This document shows positions 1 through 7,637 of a stretch of DNA of 20,455 nt, piece after piece (the stretch's first letter is position 1; each line of letters starts with the position of its first letter). Origin of the DNA: Candidatus Coatesiibacteriota bacterium (GTDB lineage: Bacteria > B130-G9); the NCBI GenBank assembly GCA_016929465.1, contig JAFGIT010000405.1:1-20455 (forward strand). Direction: 5' to 3'. The translations under genes were made by a program, and so were the position numbers. The notes under the pieces were generated by a model. That model was not told the origin of the DNA. It ran no database searches and saw only the letters and a list, made by a program, of their open reading frames with translations.

Positions 1-14
1 CGCTAGCAACTACA

Positions 15-1565
15 TCACCGCACTATACCACTGCCTCGGAAACCTACCTGAACCAAAACTCGTGCACAGATTCTTATGAGGAACCTAATACTATTGCCGA
101 CTCCGTCATCCGGCTTCGAATCGCTCGCCAAGAGCTCCTCGATCCACGAAATGCTCATATCCCGGCCCACAATGAGTGCCGCGAATGCCTGAACGTAGCC
201 CATTGGGATCAATTCCCCATCCATCCTGATATCCGGTGTAGTGATTGCCACCGAGATCGGACCCGTGCCCTTCGGAAGGACATCAATCATGCTCTGAGCG
301 ATGGCCCTCGCCTTGCCGCCAAGTCTGAAGGGCCAGGGGTAATCCAGGGCAAGCCCCATATTGCCGCCCAGAAGAAGCAATAACAGAACCAATGGCAGAA
401 ACCAGGATGCATCAAGGCTGCGCCTTCTTGAAAACAATATGATGCCGGCGGTCGCAAGCACGGGCCAGGCGAAAATAATCGGCCTATGCGTGCCGCCCTG
501 GCTCAAGAATGCATAGTAGGTTCCCAATCCCAGCGTAATGAGAGCGATTGCGGAGAGGCGGGCTATTGCAGGTAATGGCCTCTCCTGAAGCCCTTTCATG
601 GCTACTGCCAACGCCCCGGAGAGGCCTACGCTCGCAAGGTAGGCATTTCGCATCTCGGGAGCCTGCAAGAGCGCTGGCGCAAGCGCGACCAATACCCACA
701 GCGTCATCACTCGCGTCCTCTTCCAGATGAGCAATAGAAGCAGGAAAGCCGCCCCCAGATAAGCGAGGAAACCGAACTGCACCGGCCCCCAGAGAAGACC
801 GATCAATCCCCAAGCCGTCCGCACTGCCTTGCCGACCATATTGTCAGCCAACGCCGTCTTCGCTCCGGAGAAGAGCCTCGTCGAGACGTATATCACGTCG
901 AGTGCGAACAGGATGCCGACCGCGATGATCATTCTCTTTTTCCCGTCTGGTCGCGGTCTTTCATAGGGCAGGAACCAGGTCAAGGCCAACAAAAGAGGCA
1001 GGACGACGCCGAACTCATTGGCTGCGATCGAGAGTGCGCCAAAGACTGTGAGGCCGATCAGGGGCCACAATCGGCCGTGCCTCACATATCTCGAAGAGAC
1101 GAGAATGCAGGCGTTCGCAAACATCGTGCAGATCGCTATCTCATTAGCCGCCAACCACCCGGCCGGCTCGAAATTGAACCAGAAGAAGGCGAACATAAAA
1201 GCCGCGCAAAATGCCCAGATCCGCTCCAGCCCAAGGAGCTTCCTCGAAAGCGAGAAGACCAGCAGCGTGTTGATCGTGTGAACGAGAATGGCCATCAAGT
1301 GATAGAGCATGACGTTGTGCCCAAAGAGCGAGAAATACGCCGCCCAGACGAGGTCGGAAAACGGCCAGAATAAGGTCGGTTCATCGGGCGATAGAGCCGG
1401 TTTCTCAACTCGAAGGGAATTGTCGGAGATCGCCTGACCCGATGCCCTTGCGCCGTAAAAGCCGAAATCGTCCGCAAACAGCTCGAATTTCAGCGTCGGC
1501 AGATAGACATAGGCCATAAGGCCGAAAAGAAGCAGGAACGGCAATACTCGCCGCAACCCATTCAT
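15..1565 (-). CDS. Polytopic membrane protein, GT-C/PMT-like (putative glycosyltransferase)
   Basis: The protein has 516 residues and many hydrophobic segments, from about residue 7 to about residue 420, followed by a roughly 90-residue, more polar C-terminal tail. After the first TM segment comes an acidic motif, ADDFGFY (D32-D33). This is the position where GT-C/PMT-type glycosyltransferases carry their catalytic acidic pair in the first external loop. The next segment (FGHNVMLYHLMAILVH) resembles the 'fG..p..yH..n...H' stretch of PMT-like proteins. If it is an enzyme, it would transfer a sugar from a polyprenyl-phosphate donor on the outer face of the inner membrane, but acceptor and sugar are unknown. 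An in-frame TTG lies 15 bases upstream, but the ATG at 1565 has GAGAGG seven bases ahead and is preferred. The TonB-domain genes lie upstream on the same strand, 211 bases away. Family assignment is by motif only; a non-enzymatic polytopic protein remains possible. Confidence 0.7.
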   Translation of the reverse strand: MNGLRRVLPFLLLFGLMAYVYLPTLKFELFADDFGFYGARASGQAISDNSLRVEKPALSPDEPTLFWPFSDLVWAAYFSLFGHNVMLYHLMAILVHTINTLLVFSLSRKLLGLERIWAFCAAFMFAFFWFNFEPAGWLAANEIAICTMFANACILVSSRYVRHGRLWPLIGLTVFGALSIAANEFGVVLPLLLALTWFLPYERPRPDGKKRMIIAVGILFALDVIYVSTRLFSGAKTALADNMVGKAVRTAWGLIGLLWGPVQFGFLAYLGAAFLLLLLIWKRTRVMTLWVLVALAPALLQAPEMRNAYLASVGLSGALAVAMKGLQERPLPAIARLSAIALITLGLGTYYAFLSQGGTHRPIIFAWPVLATAGIILFSRRRSLDASWFLPLVLLLLLLGGNMGLALDYPWPFRLGGKARAIAQSMIDVLPKGTGPISVAITTPDIRMDGELIPMGYVQAFAALIVGRDMSISWIEELLASDSKPDDGVGNSIRFLIRICARVLVQVGFRGSGIVR

Positions 1566-1572
1566 CGGGATG

Positions 1573-1578
1573 CCTCTC
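1573..1578 (-). promoter_or_regulatory. Shine-Dalgarno GAGAGG deciding the start at 1565
   Basis: Read on the minus strand, GAGAGG lies seven bases before the ATG at 1565-1563. The alternative TTG at 1580 overlaps this region and has no comparable site. Confidence 0.6.
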
Positions 1579-1631
1579 AAGTTCCGCTAGCCTTCACTTC
1601 TTGTGCTCTATAGGGCCGAATCATGGTCGTA

Positions 1632-1660
1632 AAATTAGGATAGGCCGCGATCCCTGTCAA
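1632..1660 (-). promoter_or_regulatory. Putative sigma-70-type promoter for the PMT-like gene
   Basis: On the minus strand a perfect TTGACA (1660-1655) is followed after 17 bases by TAATTT (1637-1632), a weak -10 match. It lies about 65 bases before the ATG at 1565, inside the 211-base gap between this gene and the TonB-domain gene. The rest of that gap shows no convincing terminator. Confidence 0.35.
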
Positions 1661-1776
1661 TCCCCAAGTCTGGCGTGGAGAGCCTGCCTAGCTGCGAGCT
1701 GGCCATAGTCCTCTGGGGACATATCCGAATGGGACTCCTCTGCTCAATTCTCGAATTGCACTCCAACCGCCCGAGC

Positions 1777-2286
1777 CTAGTTGCCCTCTTCGAGTCGGAA
1801 CCTGTAGGTCATCTTAATCCAGCACGGCACAGGTTTTCCCTTAAGAAGGGCCGGCTTGAACTTGCTCTTCGCAAATGCCCTCACAGCTTCTCTCTCGAAT
1901 TCATCCCTGAATTCCCCTCCTGTCGAGCTCAGGATCGCGATATCCGATGTCCTTCCGTCCTCATGGACGACCGCGGTCAGGATCACCGTGCTTGTCTTGC
2001 CGAGAATCTTGGGCAGTTCTGGGTATATCGGACGGACTTCATCAAAGGGCTCCGGCTGCTTATCCACTTCTACGAAATTGAGGACCCCGTCGATTTCTGG
2101 GAATTTATCCGTTCTTGTATATTCTGGGATAGGATCATCCACCGACACCACTTTGACGCTATTTCCTTGGGATTTCGAATTCAAAGAGCAGCTGCACGAT
2201 GGGGCCATCAGCAGCGCAGTTAAAAGGAAGGCTAAGGCGATCTGGATTATCGGCAAGCCGGGGAGTCTGTTAGAGCGTGTATTCAT
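1777..2286 (-). CDS. Exported TonB C-terminal-domain protein, paralogue B
   Basis: The protein has 169 residues. It has a basic N-terminus, a hydrophobic segment at about residues 12-27, then SCSCSLNSKS, a polar linker and a TonB C-terminal fold over about the last 85 residues (start near RPIYPELPK, then VILTAVVHEDGRTSDIAIL, AFAKSKFKPALLKGKPV). In canonical TonB this domain contacts outer-membrane receptors or secretins. The Cys pair after the hydrophobic segment suggests a lipoprotein, but the -3 residue is Ala rather than Leu, so the lipobox is non-standard. A Cys in GKPVPC within the domain is shared with the neighbouring paralogue. The ATG at 2286 has GGAGG seven bases upstream; an ATG 42 bases earlier (2328) has no clear site and would add a Cys-containing leader. 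The gene follows paralogue A on the same strand, and no ExbB/ExbD genes are in view. Confidence 0.8.
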   Translation of the reverse strand: MNTRSNRLPGLPIIQIALAFLLTALLMAPSCSCSLNSKSQGNSVKVVSVDDPIPEYTRTDKFPEIDGVLNFVEVDKQPEPFDEVRPIYPELPKILGKTSTVILTAVVHEDGRTSDIAILSSTGGEFRDEFEREAVRAFAKSKFKPALLKGKPVPCWIKMTYRFRLEEGN

Positions 2287-2293
2287 AGCAAAT

Positions 2294-2298
2294 CCTCC
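2294..2298 (-). promoter_or_regulatory. Shine-Dalgarno GGAGG deciding the start at 2286
   Basis: GGAGG on the minus strand lies seven bases ahead of the ATG at 2286. This favours the shorter protein, whose length (169 aa) then matches its 168-aa paralogue. Confidence 0.65.
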
Positions 2299-2334
2299 AC
2301 AACCTAAATATTTCAATATACGGCGCATGCTCCG

Positions 2335-2841
2335 CTACTTAATCCGAAATCTGAATGTGACTTTCGCCGTGCATGGGACAGGCTTGCCCAGAAGTTTCGC
2401 GGGCTTGAACTTATATTCCCAGGCGGCGGCAATCGCAGCTTCTTTGAATTTGTTCCTGAACCTCCTGGCCTTCGTATGCAGTACCTCAACGCCCGCGACA
2501 TCTCCATTCTCATCGACAACCAACCGCAGGACTACGATAGCCTCATTGCCCTTTGGAAGAGCCTCAGGAGGATAAATCGGGGGGACCTCCCTGATGAGCT
2601 CCGGTGGCTCACTGACCTCCCACTGACTGTAAACCTCACTTCGCTCGCCCGACTCCCTCTCGGCCTTCGGCACGACTTCATCAGACGGGGAAGGTTGGGG
2701 CGGCGCTTTGGCCGCAGGCGTCTCGCTCTTCGAGTTCAGGGGACAGCTGCACGAGAGAGAAACCAGAATCATCGCGGCAGCTATTAAGAAGAGGGCTGCC
2801 ACCCTCAGCATTCGAGAGCATCGGTACCGATCCATGCCCAT
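2335..2841 (-). CDS. Exported TonB C-terminal-domain protein, paralogue A
   Basis: The protein has 168 residues and the same architecture as its downstream neighbour: basic N-terminus, hydrophobic segment (about residues 11-28), SCSCPLNSKS, a Pro/Ser/Glu-rich linker, then a TonB C-terminal domain (PPIYPPEALPKG, IVVLRLVVDENGDVAGVEV, AAWEYKFKPAKLLGKPVPC, ending in FRFRIK). The shared CSCxLNSKS and GKPVPC motifs show the two genes arose by tandem duplication. The residue pattern before the first Cys (V-S-L-S) is a poor lipobox, so membrane anchoring could be by lipid or by an uncleaved helix. The ATG at 2841 follows GAGGAG by six bases. The stop lies 48 bases before the paralogue's preferred start, so co-transcription is likely. 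The role is probably envelope bridging or receptor coupling; the partner is unknown. Confidence 0.82.
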   Translation of the reverse strand: MGMDRYRCSRMLRVAALFLIAAAMILVSLSCSCPLNSKSETPAAKAPPQPSPSDEVVPKAERESGERSEVYSQWEVSEPPELIREVPPIYPPEALPKGNEAIVVLRLVVDENGDVAGVEVLHTKARRFRNKFKEAAIAAAWEYKFKPAKLLGKPVPCTAKVTFRFRIK

Positions 2842-2998
2842 TTGAGTCTCCTCGATAACTAAATATCCTTCGATCTATATTAGTTCAGGAATAGGTCAAA
2901 AACGGCGCTATGCTACATCCTGATAATCGCACTTGCAAGGGCGAAGCCAAGCCTGCAGACTCATTAATAGCGCAGCAATAACTATCACATTTCATCAT

Positions 2999-3002
2999 GG
3001 AG
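2999..3002 (+). promoter_or_regulatory. Shine-Dalgarno GGAG deciding the start at 3009
   Basis: GGAG is followed by six bases and ATG at 3009. The earlier in-frame ATG at 2997 overlaps this element and has no upstream site. Confidence 0.55.
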
Positions 3003-3008
3003 CTGATT

Positions 3009-4223
3009 ATGGCCGGGTTCCGGATTTCATCGCTAATGCCCTTTTTGTTCTTGGTCGCCTTCGCAACCATTCTTTTCGTCCTCTATCCCGAATGGCAGAA
3101 GCTCCTGGACTTCGAGCCCAAGCCGAAGGCCGATTCTGCTGCTGAGACCTCCTCCCAGCGCCACGGAGCTGACGCTGTGCGGCCAGCACCCACAAGGGGA
3201 AAGCCGCTCGATGAGGTCTGGTCCTTCGAGCCCAACCACAAATGGAGATATCGCGATCCGATACTCAAGAAGAACGTCGATCAGGTCGGAGGGCCCATTT
3301 GCTCCGACATAGCCGTCCTCGGGTCCAGCATTTACTTCGGTAGCGAAGGGGGCTTTCTGTATTGCCTGTCTTCCGACGGGAAGCTCGCCTGGAGCTTCGA
3401 GACGCTTGGGGCACTCACCGGATCTCCCCTCCTGACGCAGGACCGGCTCTACTGCGGCTCTGAGGACAATTATATCTACTCACTCGATCCGACGACCGGC
3501 AAGCAAATATACCGAATGAACGCCGAGTCCGGGGTCCTTTGCACCCCGCTTCTTCTCGAGGACAGACTGATTTTCACAGCTCGCATGGGCAGAGTATATG
3601 CCCTGGAGCCTGAATTCGGAAAGCTGCTATGGACATATCAGCACGACCATCTGATCAATTCGTCGCCCGAGAGCGACGGACATAGCGTATTCGTCGGACT
3701 CGACTCGGGAGAGCTGCTCTCGCTGAGCCTCACATCCGGCAAGCTCGAGTGGGCTTTCAACGCCCATGGCGCAATTCGCTCGAAGCCCATCGTCTATGGC
3801 GATGCCGTGATATTTGCCACCTGGGATGGGAGAGTCCTCTCGGTCTCGAAGTCCACCCAGGGCCTGAATTTCGGGATATCCATCGCGGGCTTCATCAAGT
3901 CATCGCCTGCAATCCTGGACGACCGCATCATAGTCACCACCCTCGACGGATTCGTCTATTCGATATACGCGGCAGATGGAAGAGTGGCCTGGTCCCGAAA
4001 GTGTGGGGAAACGATCGAGGCCTCGCCGCTCGTCTCGCCTGAAAAAGACAGGATATACGTCGGGACATGGCAGGGGCTTCTCCTCGTTCTCAACGCGGCA
4101 AGCGGTGAGATCATCTCGCAGCGTGACATCGGCTCGATGATCCAGACCAGGTGCGCGATTCTCTCCGACGACAAGCTGCTCGTTGGCACGAAATCGGGCA
4201 AAGTCCTCTGCCTCTGGAGGTAG
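3009..4223 (+). CDS. Membrane-anchored PQQ/BamB-like eight-bladed beta-propeller protein
   Basis: The protein has 404 residues. One N-terminal hydrophobic helix (about residues 5-25) is followed by a charged, Pro-containing linker to about residue 65, then a series of PQQ-type repeats to the end. I count eight repeat endings of the form 'x-V/I/L-Y/L-x-L' (FLYCL, YIYSL, RVYAL, ELLSL, RVLSV, FVYSI, LLLVL, KVLCL), each about 40 residues apart and often followed by 'tGk..W'. Eight blades is the count for BamB, the outer-membrane assembly lipoprotein, and for quinoprotein dehydrogenases. There is no lipobox and no quinoprotein catalytic signature that I can see, so a scaffold or binding role outside the inner membrane is more likely than an enzyme. 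It is transcribed divergently from the TonB-domain pair and converges on the next glycosyltransferase with a 25-base gap. Confidence 0.85.
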   Translation: MAGFRISSLMPFLFLVAFATILFVLYPEWQKLLDFEPKPKADSAAETSSQRHGADAVRPAPTRGKPLDEVWSFEPNHKWRYRDPILKKNVDQVGGPICSDIAVLGSSIYFGSEGGFLYCLSSDGKLAWSFETLGALTGSPLLTQDRLYCGSEDNYIYSLDPTTGKQIYRMNAESGVLCTPLLLEDRLIFTARMGRVYALEPEFGKLLWTYQHDHLINSSPESDGHSVFVGLDSGELLSLSLTSGKLEWAFNAHGAIRSKPIVYGDAVIFATWDGRVLSVSKSTQGLNFGISIAGFIKSSPAILDDRIIVTTLDGFVYSIYAADGRVAWSRKCGETIEASPLVSPEKDRIYVGTWQGLLLVLNAASGEIISQRDIGSMIQTRCAILSDDKLLVGTKSGKVLCLWR

Positions 4224-4248
4224 GACAAAGCCCGGTTCCCCCATTCGC

Positions 4249-5676
4249 TCAGAGCACCGCCTTCACCAATTCCTTCAGCGGTAGCAGCACAGACCCGAGA
4301 ATCAGATTCAGCGCGATAGCGCCGGCGGCGATGAGGGACAATTTGGCCCATCCCTTCTCGCGAGCTATCGTGTCCATGGCGAAGCCGGCGAAGATGAGCG
4401 TCGCTATGTCAGCGGGCATCTTGAGTCGCGAGTGGTAGATGAAGAGCGTGGTCGCGAGCCAGAAGTTCGCGACGATCGCAAGAAGGGGCAGCCAGTCGCC
4501 AATCGGACGGCTCTTCAGGGCGAGCCACAGGCCGATTGCCGCGAATATCGCGATGACGCCGTAGGTGTAGAAATACTCCCCCTTGCGGCCCTCTATTGAC
4601 GAGATCGGCATCCAGAAGTTTATGAAATTCGCTACCCTATCTCGGACAAGCAGCAGTTTGTTCTCGCGGAAGAAGGCCAGCGACTTTTCTGTGAAGAATT
4701 CGCTTATCTCCGTCTCCGTCTGGGGCATAACAGTCGGGTTGTAGGCCTTTCGGATGCCGTCCTGCTGCGCCTGGACCCCAAAATGGGCATATCTCTGAAT
4801 AGCATCGAAGAACGATTCGCTGCTTAGTGTCCCCGAGTCCCTCGCTTCGGCGATCTCACGCTCAGATTTCTCGAAATCCGAGTCGAAATCGAAGTGGACC
4901 TTTGTGTTGTGCCAGAGCACCCAGCCGAGATGCGTGTCGGTCGGAATAAACTCCGAGAAGACGACGTAGTTCCTGATAATCCAAGGCGAAATGGCCGCCA
5001 GGAAGACGAGGTAGAAGGCGGCGATCCTGGGCGTGATTCTCTTCACGACGCGTCGTTTCGCGAGAATCAGCATCATCGGAATAAAGAAGAGGACAAGAAA
5101 CGGCAGAAGCACCGTCCTACACAGAAACGCCACGCCAAACATCCCTCCAGCCAGCGCATAGAATGCAACGTTATCGCGCCTGACCGCAACGAAGAGCAGG
5201 AGCATCGCCCCGGTCAGGAGCGTTATGAATAGAGTCTCGGTCAGTAGCTTGGGGACGTAATAGAGCATGGTTGGGTAGATCGAGAACAGAAGCCCGGCAA
5301 ATATCCCGGCTCGCGGGCCGAATATAAGGCTCCCGAGTGAATAGAGCAGCCCGGCACACACTGCGCTGACGATTGCCTGAAACCACTGGATTGCACGATG
5401 ATTTCTCTCGCCCGAGAGGGTAAAGACGGCGGCGACGAATATTGGATAGAGCGGCGGCCTGAATGCAGAAGGCTCTCCCGGGACATAGCAATACCCGTTG
5501 CCCTCGTAGAGGTTCTTTCCAAGGAGCTCGTAGTCCGCCTCGTCGAAATTGAAATATCTCAGCACCGGCGGACCAGGAGAAAATGCGAGCAAGACTATCC
5601 TGATCAGAAGTGCGAACAGCACCAGGCTGAGAAATATCTTGGCGTTGTTTCGAACCATTGGTCTCTTTGAATCCAT
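4249..5676 (-). CDS. ArnT/PMT-family (GT39-like) membrane glycosyltransferase
   Basis: The protein has 475 residues. The N-terminal TM helix is followed by an external loop with FDEADY (D45-E46), the acidic pair typical of dolichyl/polyprenyl-phosphate sugar transferases. It also has FRPPLYP (about residues 72-78), which matches the 'RPPLYP' motif of the PMT_2/GT39 family. More TM helices follow, then 'SPWIIRNY', also common in this family. A hydrophilic loop of about 90 residues lies around residues 245-330, before the last TM helices. The enzyme would move a lipid-linked sugar onto lipid or protein on the periplasmic face. Acceptor and sugar cannot be told from sequence. No strong Shine-Dalgarno precedes the ATG at 5676; the Met seven codons in (5658) is an alternative start. 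The gene is convergent with the propeller gene. Confidence 0.85.
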   Translation of the reverse strand: MDSKRPMVRNNAKIFLSLVLFALLIRIVLLAFSPGPPVLRYFNFDEADYELLGKNLYEGNGYCYVPGEPSAFRPPLYPIFVAAVFTLSGERNHRAIQWFQAIVSAVCAGLLYSLGSLIFGPRAGIFAGLLFSIYPTMLYYVPKLLTETLFITLLTGAMLLLFVAVRRDNVAFYALAGGMFGVAFLCRTVLLPFLVLFFIPMMLILAKRRVVKRITPRIAAFYLVFLAAISPWIIRNYVVFSEFIPTDTHLGWVLWHNTKVHFDFDSDFEKSEREIAEARDSGTLSSESFFDAIQRYAHFGVQAQQDGIRKAYNPTVMPQTETEISEFFTEKSLAFFRENKLLLVRDRVANFINFWMPISSIEGRKGEYFYTYGVIAIFAAIGLWLALKSRPIGDWLPLLAIVANFWLATTLFIYHSRLKMPADIATLIFAGFAMDTIAREKGWAKLSLIAAGAIALNLILGSVLLPLKELVKAVL

Positions 5677-5841
5677 CGTGCACAGAGCTTGTATAGGACA
5701 TCTTCCCGAATTCCTCGGGCTCCTATTTTCAGGGATCCAATCCTAGCCATTGCAGCCGTTGATTACAACCGCTGAAATGACCGAGCTTGTTGTTCCTGGG
5801 AGCATTGCCACCCCCGGTCGGTCGCTCGAAAGCAACTGACA

Positions 5842-5871
5842 TTGATTCTCGCTCTGATTCCCGGTTATTAT
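5842..5871 (+). promoter_or_regulatory. Putative promoter for the methyltransferase
   Basis: TTGATT (5842-5847) is followed after 18 bases by TATTAT (5866-5871), a five-of-six -10 match. The expected transcript start near 5878 lies at the first in-frame ATG and leaves room for the Shine-Dalgarno and ATG at 5919. The rest of the 242-base gap between the divergent glycosyltransferase and methyltransferase genes shows nothing else I can name. Confidence 0.4.
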
Positions 5872-5906
5872 TGTAGAATATGATGAGACAAAAGGCAGAA
5901 AGACAT

Positions 5907-5912
5907 GAGGAG
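5907..5912 (+). promoter_or_regulatory. Shine-Dalgarno GAGGAG deciding the start at 5919
   Basis: GAGGAG stands six bases ahead of the ATG at 5919. The earlier in-frame ATG at 5880 is preceded only by an AT-rich stretch. Confidence 0.65.
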
Positions 5913-5918
5913 TATCCT

Positions 5919-6803
5919 ATGGGAACATGGGAGGAAGTTGATTGGTGTCAGCACTACATGAAGAGCTGGTATGCCTATCCTGGTATGGAACGAAGGCTGT
6001 ATTCAGCGTTGACTCAATCACAGGACATCAGCAATCATCAGCAATTCCTCTGCTGGCTGGTGCATAGATTCACTGCATCGTCGGGACGCAAGCTGCGGTT
6101 GATTGAACTTGGGTGTGGGCCGACCCCCTCTTCTAACCACCTCCTGAGAGAATGCGGAATTCATATAGCGTCTGCCGTGTGCATAGACGTGTCGAGAGAG
6201 CTCATTGATAGGGCGAGTGCAGCCTCAGAGTCTGAGTGCGCAACTTTTCGCGTTCTCGATATGGAGACCATCAGCAGAGACGATTTCAACGGTGAGCAAT
6301 TTGATCTCTGCATTGCAGCTCATTCCATTCATCATGTTCTGAATCTGGAGCCTCTCTTTGCGTCCATTAGGCAGCTGCTATCAGCAGACGGTTTACTCTG
6401 GATGAACGAGTACACGGGACCGCGTCGTATGCAATTCCCTGAGGAAGCTCTTGCATTGGGGAATCGGTTCTTGGCGACTTTGCCTGACTCATTCAGAGCA
6501 AGACTCGAAGGGACATCAAAAGACATGTTGGCCCCTGCCGTTCAAGATGACCCTACTGAGGCAGTGGCGTCGGACCTTATTCTGCCGATTTTTCTCCGGA
6601 ATTTTGAGCCACTGCGATTTCTACCTTACGGCACCCTTTCGTACATGGTTTTTGACGAGATCGCACATAACTTCAGAGGTCAAGAGGCGGAATTACTCGG
6701 GCAGTATGTCTGGGAATACGAACAACGCTGTTTCTTGGACGGCACTCTTAGGCCCTGGTTCACAGCCTGCATTGCCAGACCTTGGAGAAATAGCGAGATC
6801 TGA
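5919..6803 (+). CDS. Class I SAM-dependent methyltransferase
   Basis: The protein has 294 residues. Motif I (LIELGCGP, about residues 61-68) is the glycine-rich SAM-binding loop, followed by VCIDVS near residue 90 for the acidic residue that binds the ribose. FDLCIAAHSIHHVLNLEPL then matches the motif IV/post-motif region of the UbiE/Methyltransf_11-type fold. The N-terminal 55 residues are rich in Trp, Tyr and His and form an extra cap; the C-terminal 110 residues are not recognisable and may bind the substrate. The substrate is unknown. The two same-strand genes that follow are unrelated in type and 200 bases away, so it is probably monocistronic. Two hand-counted 60-base lines inside the gene gave 48% and 43% GC, against 58% for one line of the neighbouring glycosyltransferase. 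This hints at recent transfer or relaxed codon use. Confidence 0.82.
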   Translation: MGTWEEVDWCQHYMKSWYAYPGMERRLYSALTQSQDISNHQQFLCWLVHRFTASSGRKLRLIELGCGPTPSSNHLLRECGIHIASAVCIDVSRELIDRASAASESECATFRVLDMETISRDDFNGEQFDLCIAAHSIHHVLNLEPLFASIRQLLSADGLLWMNEYTGPRRMQFPEEALALGNRFLATLPDSFRARLEGTSKDMLAPAVQDDPTEAVASDLILPIFLRNFEPLRFLPYGTLSYMVFDEIAHNFRGQEAELLGQYVWEYEQRCFLDGTLRPWFTACIARPWRNSEI

Positions 6804-7003
6804 TCCCTTAATTCTCACCGGGGTGCTGTCCGGGTTTCGCGCAGGAACAGGGGGAGCTCGACCTCTATTGGGCAAAAGTCACGATGTTGCTCAATGGCAA
6901 TGAGTGGTTTGTGAGGAGCTGCGGCTTGACTTATGCCTGCCAATGAGACATTCTTTACCGGAAGGAGATTTGAGCAACTGATTAGGTAGAGAGGGCAAAA
7001 GAG

Positions 7004-7438
7004 TTGGAATACTGGATAGATACACTGGGGCATAATCCCGAAGCCCTCGGGCCCATTCTGGTGGCGATTGTGGGGGCTGTTGTCATACTATTGCTCCTTG
7101 GGATGTCCAGGTTTGTATCCGGCCGCAAAGGCCTCGAGCAGGATAGACTTGCTCTGAACGCTGAGCTCTATCGTCTGGAGAAGTTCGCCAGTCAGAAGAA
7201 GAAGGACGCCGTAAGCGACAAGGAGAGGGCAGAGTCGTTCTGGCCGAAAAAGGGCGAAGAGACACCCGCAGGCGGCACTGAAATGGCAGCCGTGACGGAT
7301 GGATCCCGGTCGGGGCGTGATGATAGTGACGAAGATGGCAGCATCCCGCCGCCAAGAGATGACTCCGACGATGAGGACGATGAATTCGCCGATATCCGGA
7401 GAGAGAACCTGGTCAAGGACTGGGGTGACCAGGACTAG
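7004..7438 (+). CDS. Small single-pass membrane protein with acidic C-terminal tail, unknown function
   Basis: The protein has 144 residues and starts at TTG, with GAGAGGG about nine bases upstream. I do not recognise the family. A hydrophobic helix at about residues 16-36 is followed by a basic/amphipathic region likely to form a short coil (RDRLALNAELYRLEKF-type pattern), then a Lys/Glu-rich stretch. The last 50 residues are very rich in Asp, Ser and Glu, including DDSDEDG and DDSDDEDDEF. The likely topology is a short outside end with the long charged tail in the cytoplasm. It precedes the NtrC-type regulator by 199 bases on the same strand, with possible but unproven linkage. It could be a small accessory or scaffold protein. 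Coding support rests on the intact frame, hydrophobic segment and plausible ribosome site. Confidence 0.6.
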   Translation: MEYWIDTLGHNPEALGPILVAIVGAVVILLLLGMSRFVSGRKGLEQDRLALNAELYRLEKFASQKKKDAVSDKERAESFWPKKGEETPAGGTEMAAVTDGSRSGRDDSDEDGSIPPPRDDSDDEDDEFADIRRENLVKDWGDQD

Positions 7439-7534
7439 ACAACTACAATCGCTTGTTGGACCTGATCGATGGGGGCTCCGGCTTTTTTTCCGGACTCAAA
7501 CATCCAGCGCTCCGCGATTTCCCGACTTCCTGCA

Positions 7535-7566
7535 TTGATAAAAAATCCTCAGTAGCTCAATATATG
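7535..7566 (+). promoter_or_regulatory. Weak promoter-like sequence ahead of the NtrC-type gene
   Basis: TTGATA (five of six to the -35 consensus) at 7535-7540 is followed by an AT-rich stretch with TATATG at 7561-7566. The spacing (20 bases) is longer than ideal. No -24/-12 sigma-54 element is visible in this 199-base gap. Confidence 0.22.
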
Positions 7567-7637
7567 CTCGAGCTGGACAATGCTATTCCTGACTGCCCCG
7601 ACAGAGGTGTTAATGAGAGCTATTACGGAGTAATTAA

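Noticed and set aside
1856-2575. A 239-codon open frame on the + strand running across both TonB-domain genes
   Set aside because: It is antisense to two genes with clear domain motifs and good ribosome sites, and its own protein shows no recognisable domain.
7478-7497. TCCGGC-T7-CCGGA as a possible terminator after the acidic-tail protein
   Set aside because: The T-run lies in the loop, not after the stem, and the stem is only five pairs; not the form of an intrinsic terminator.
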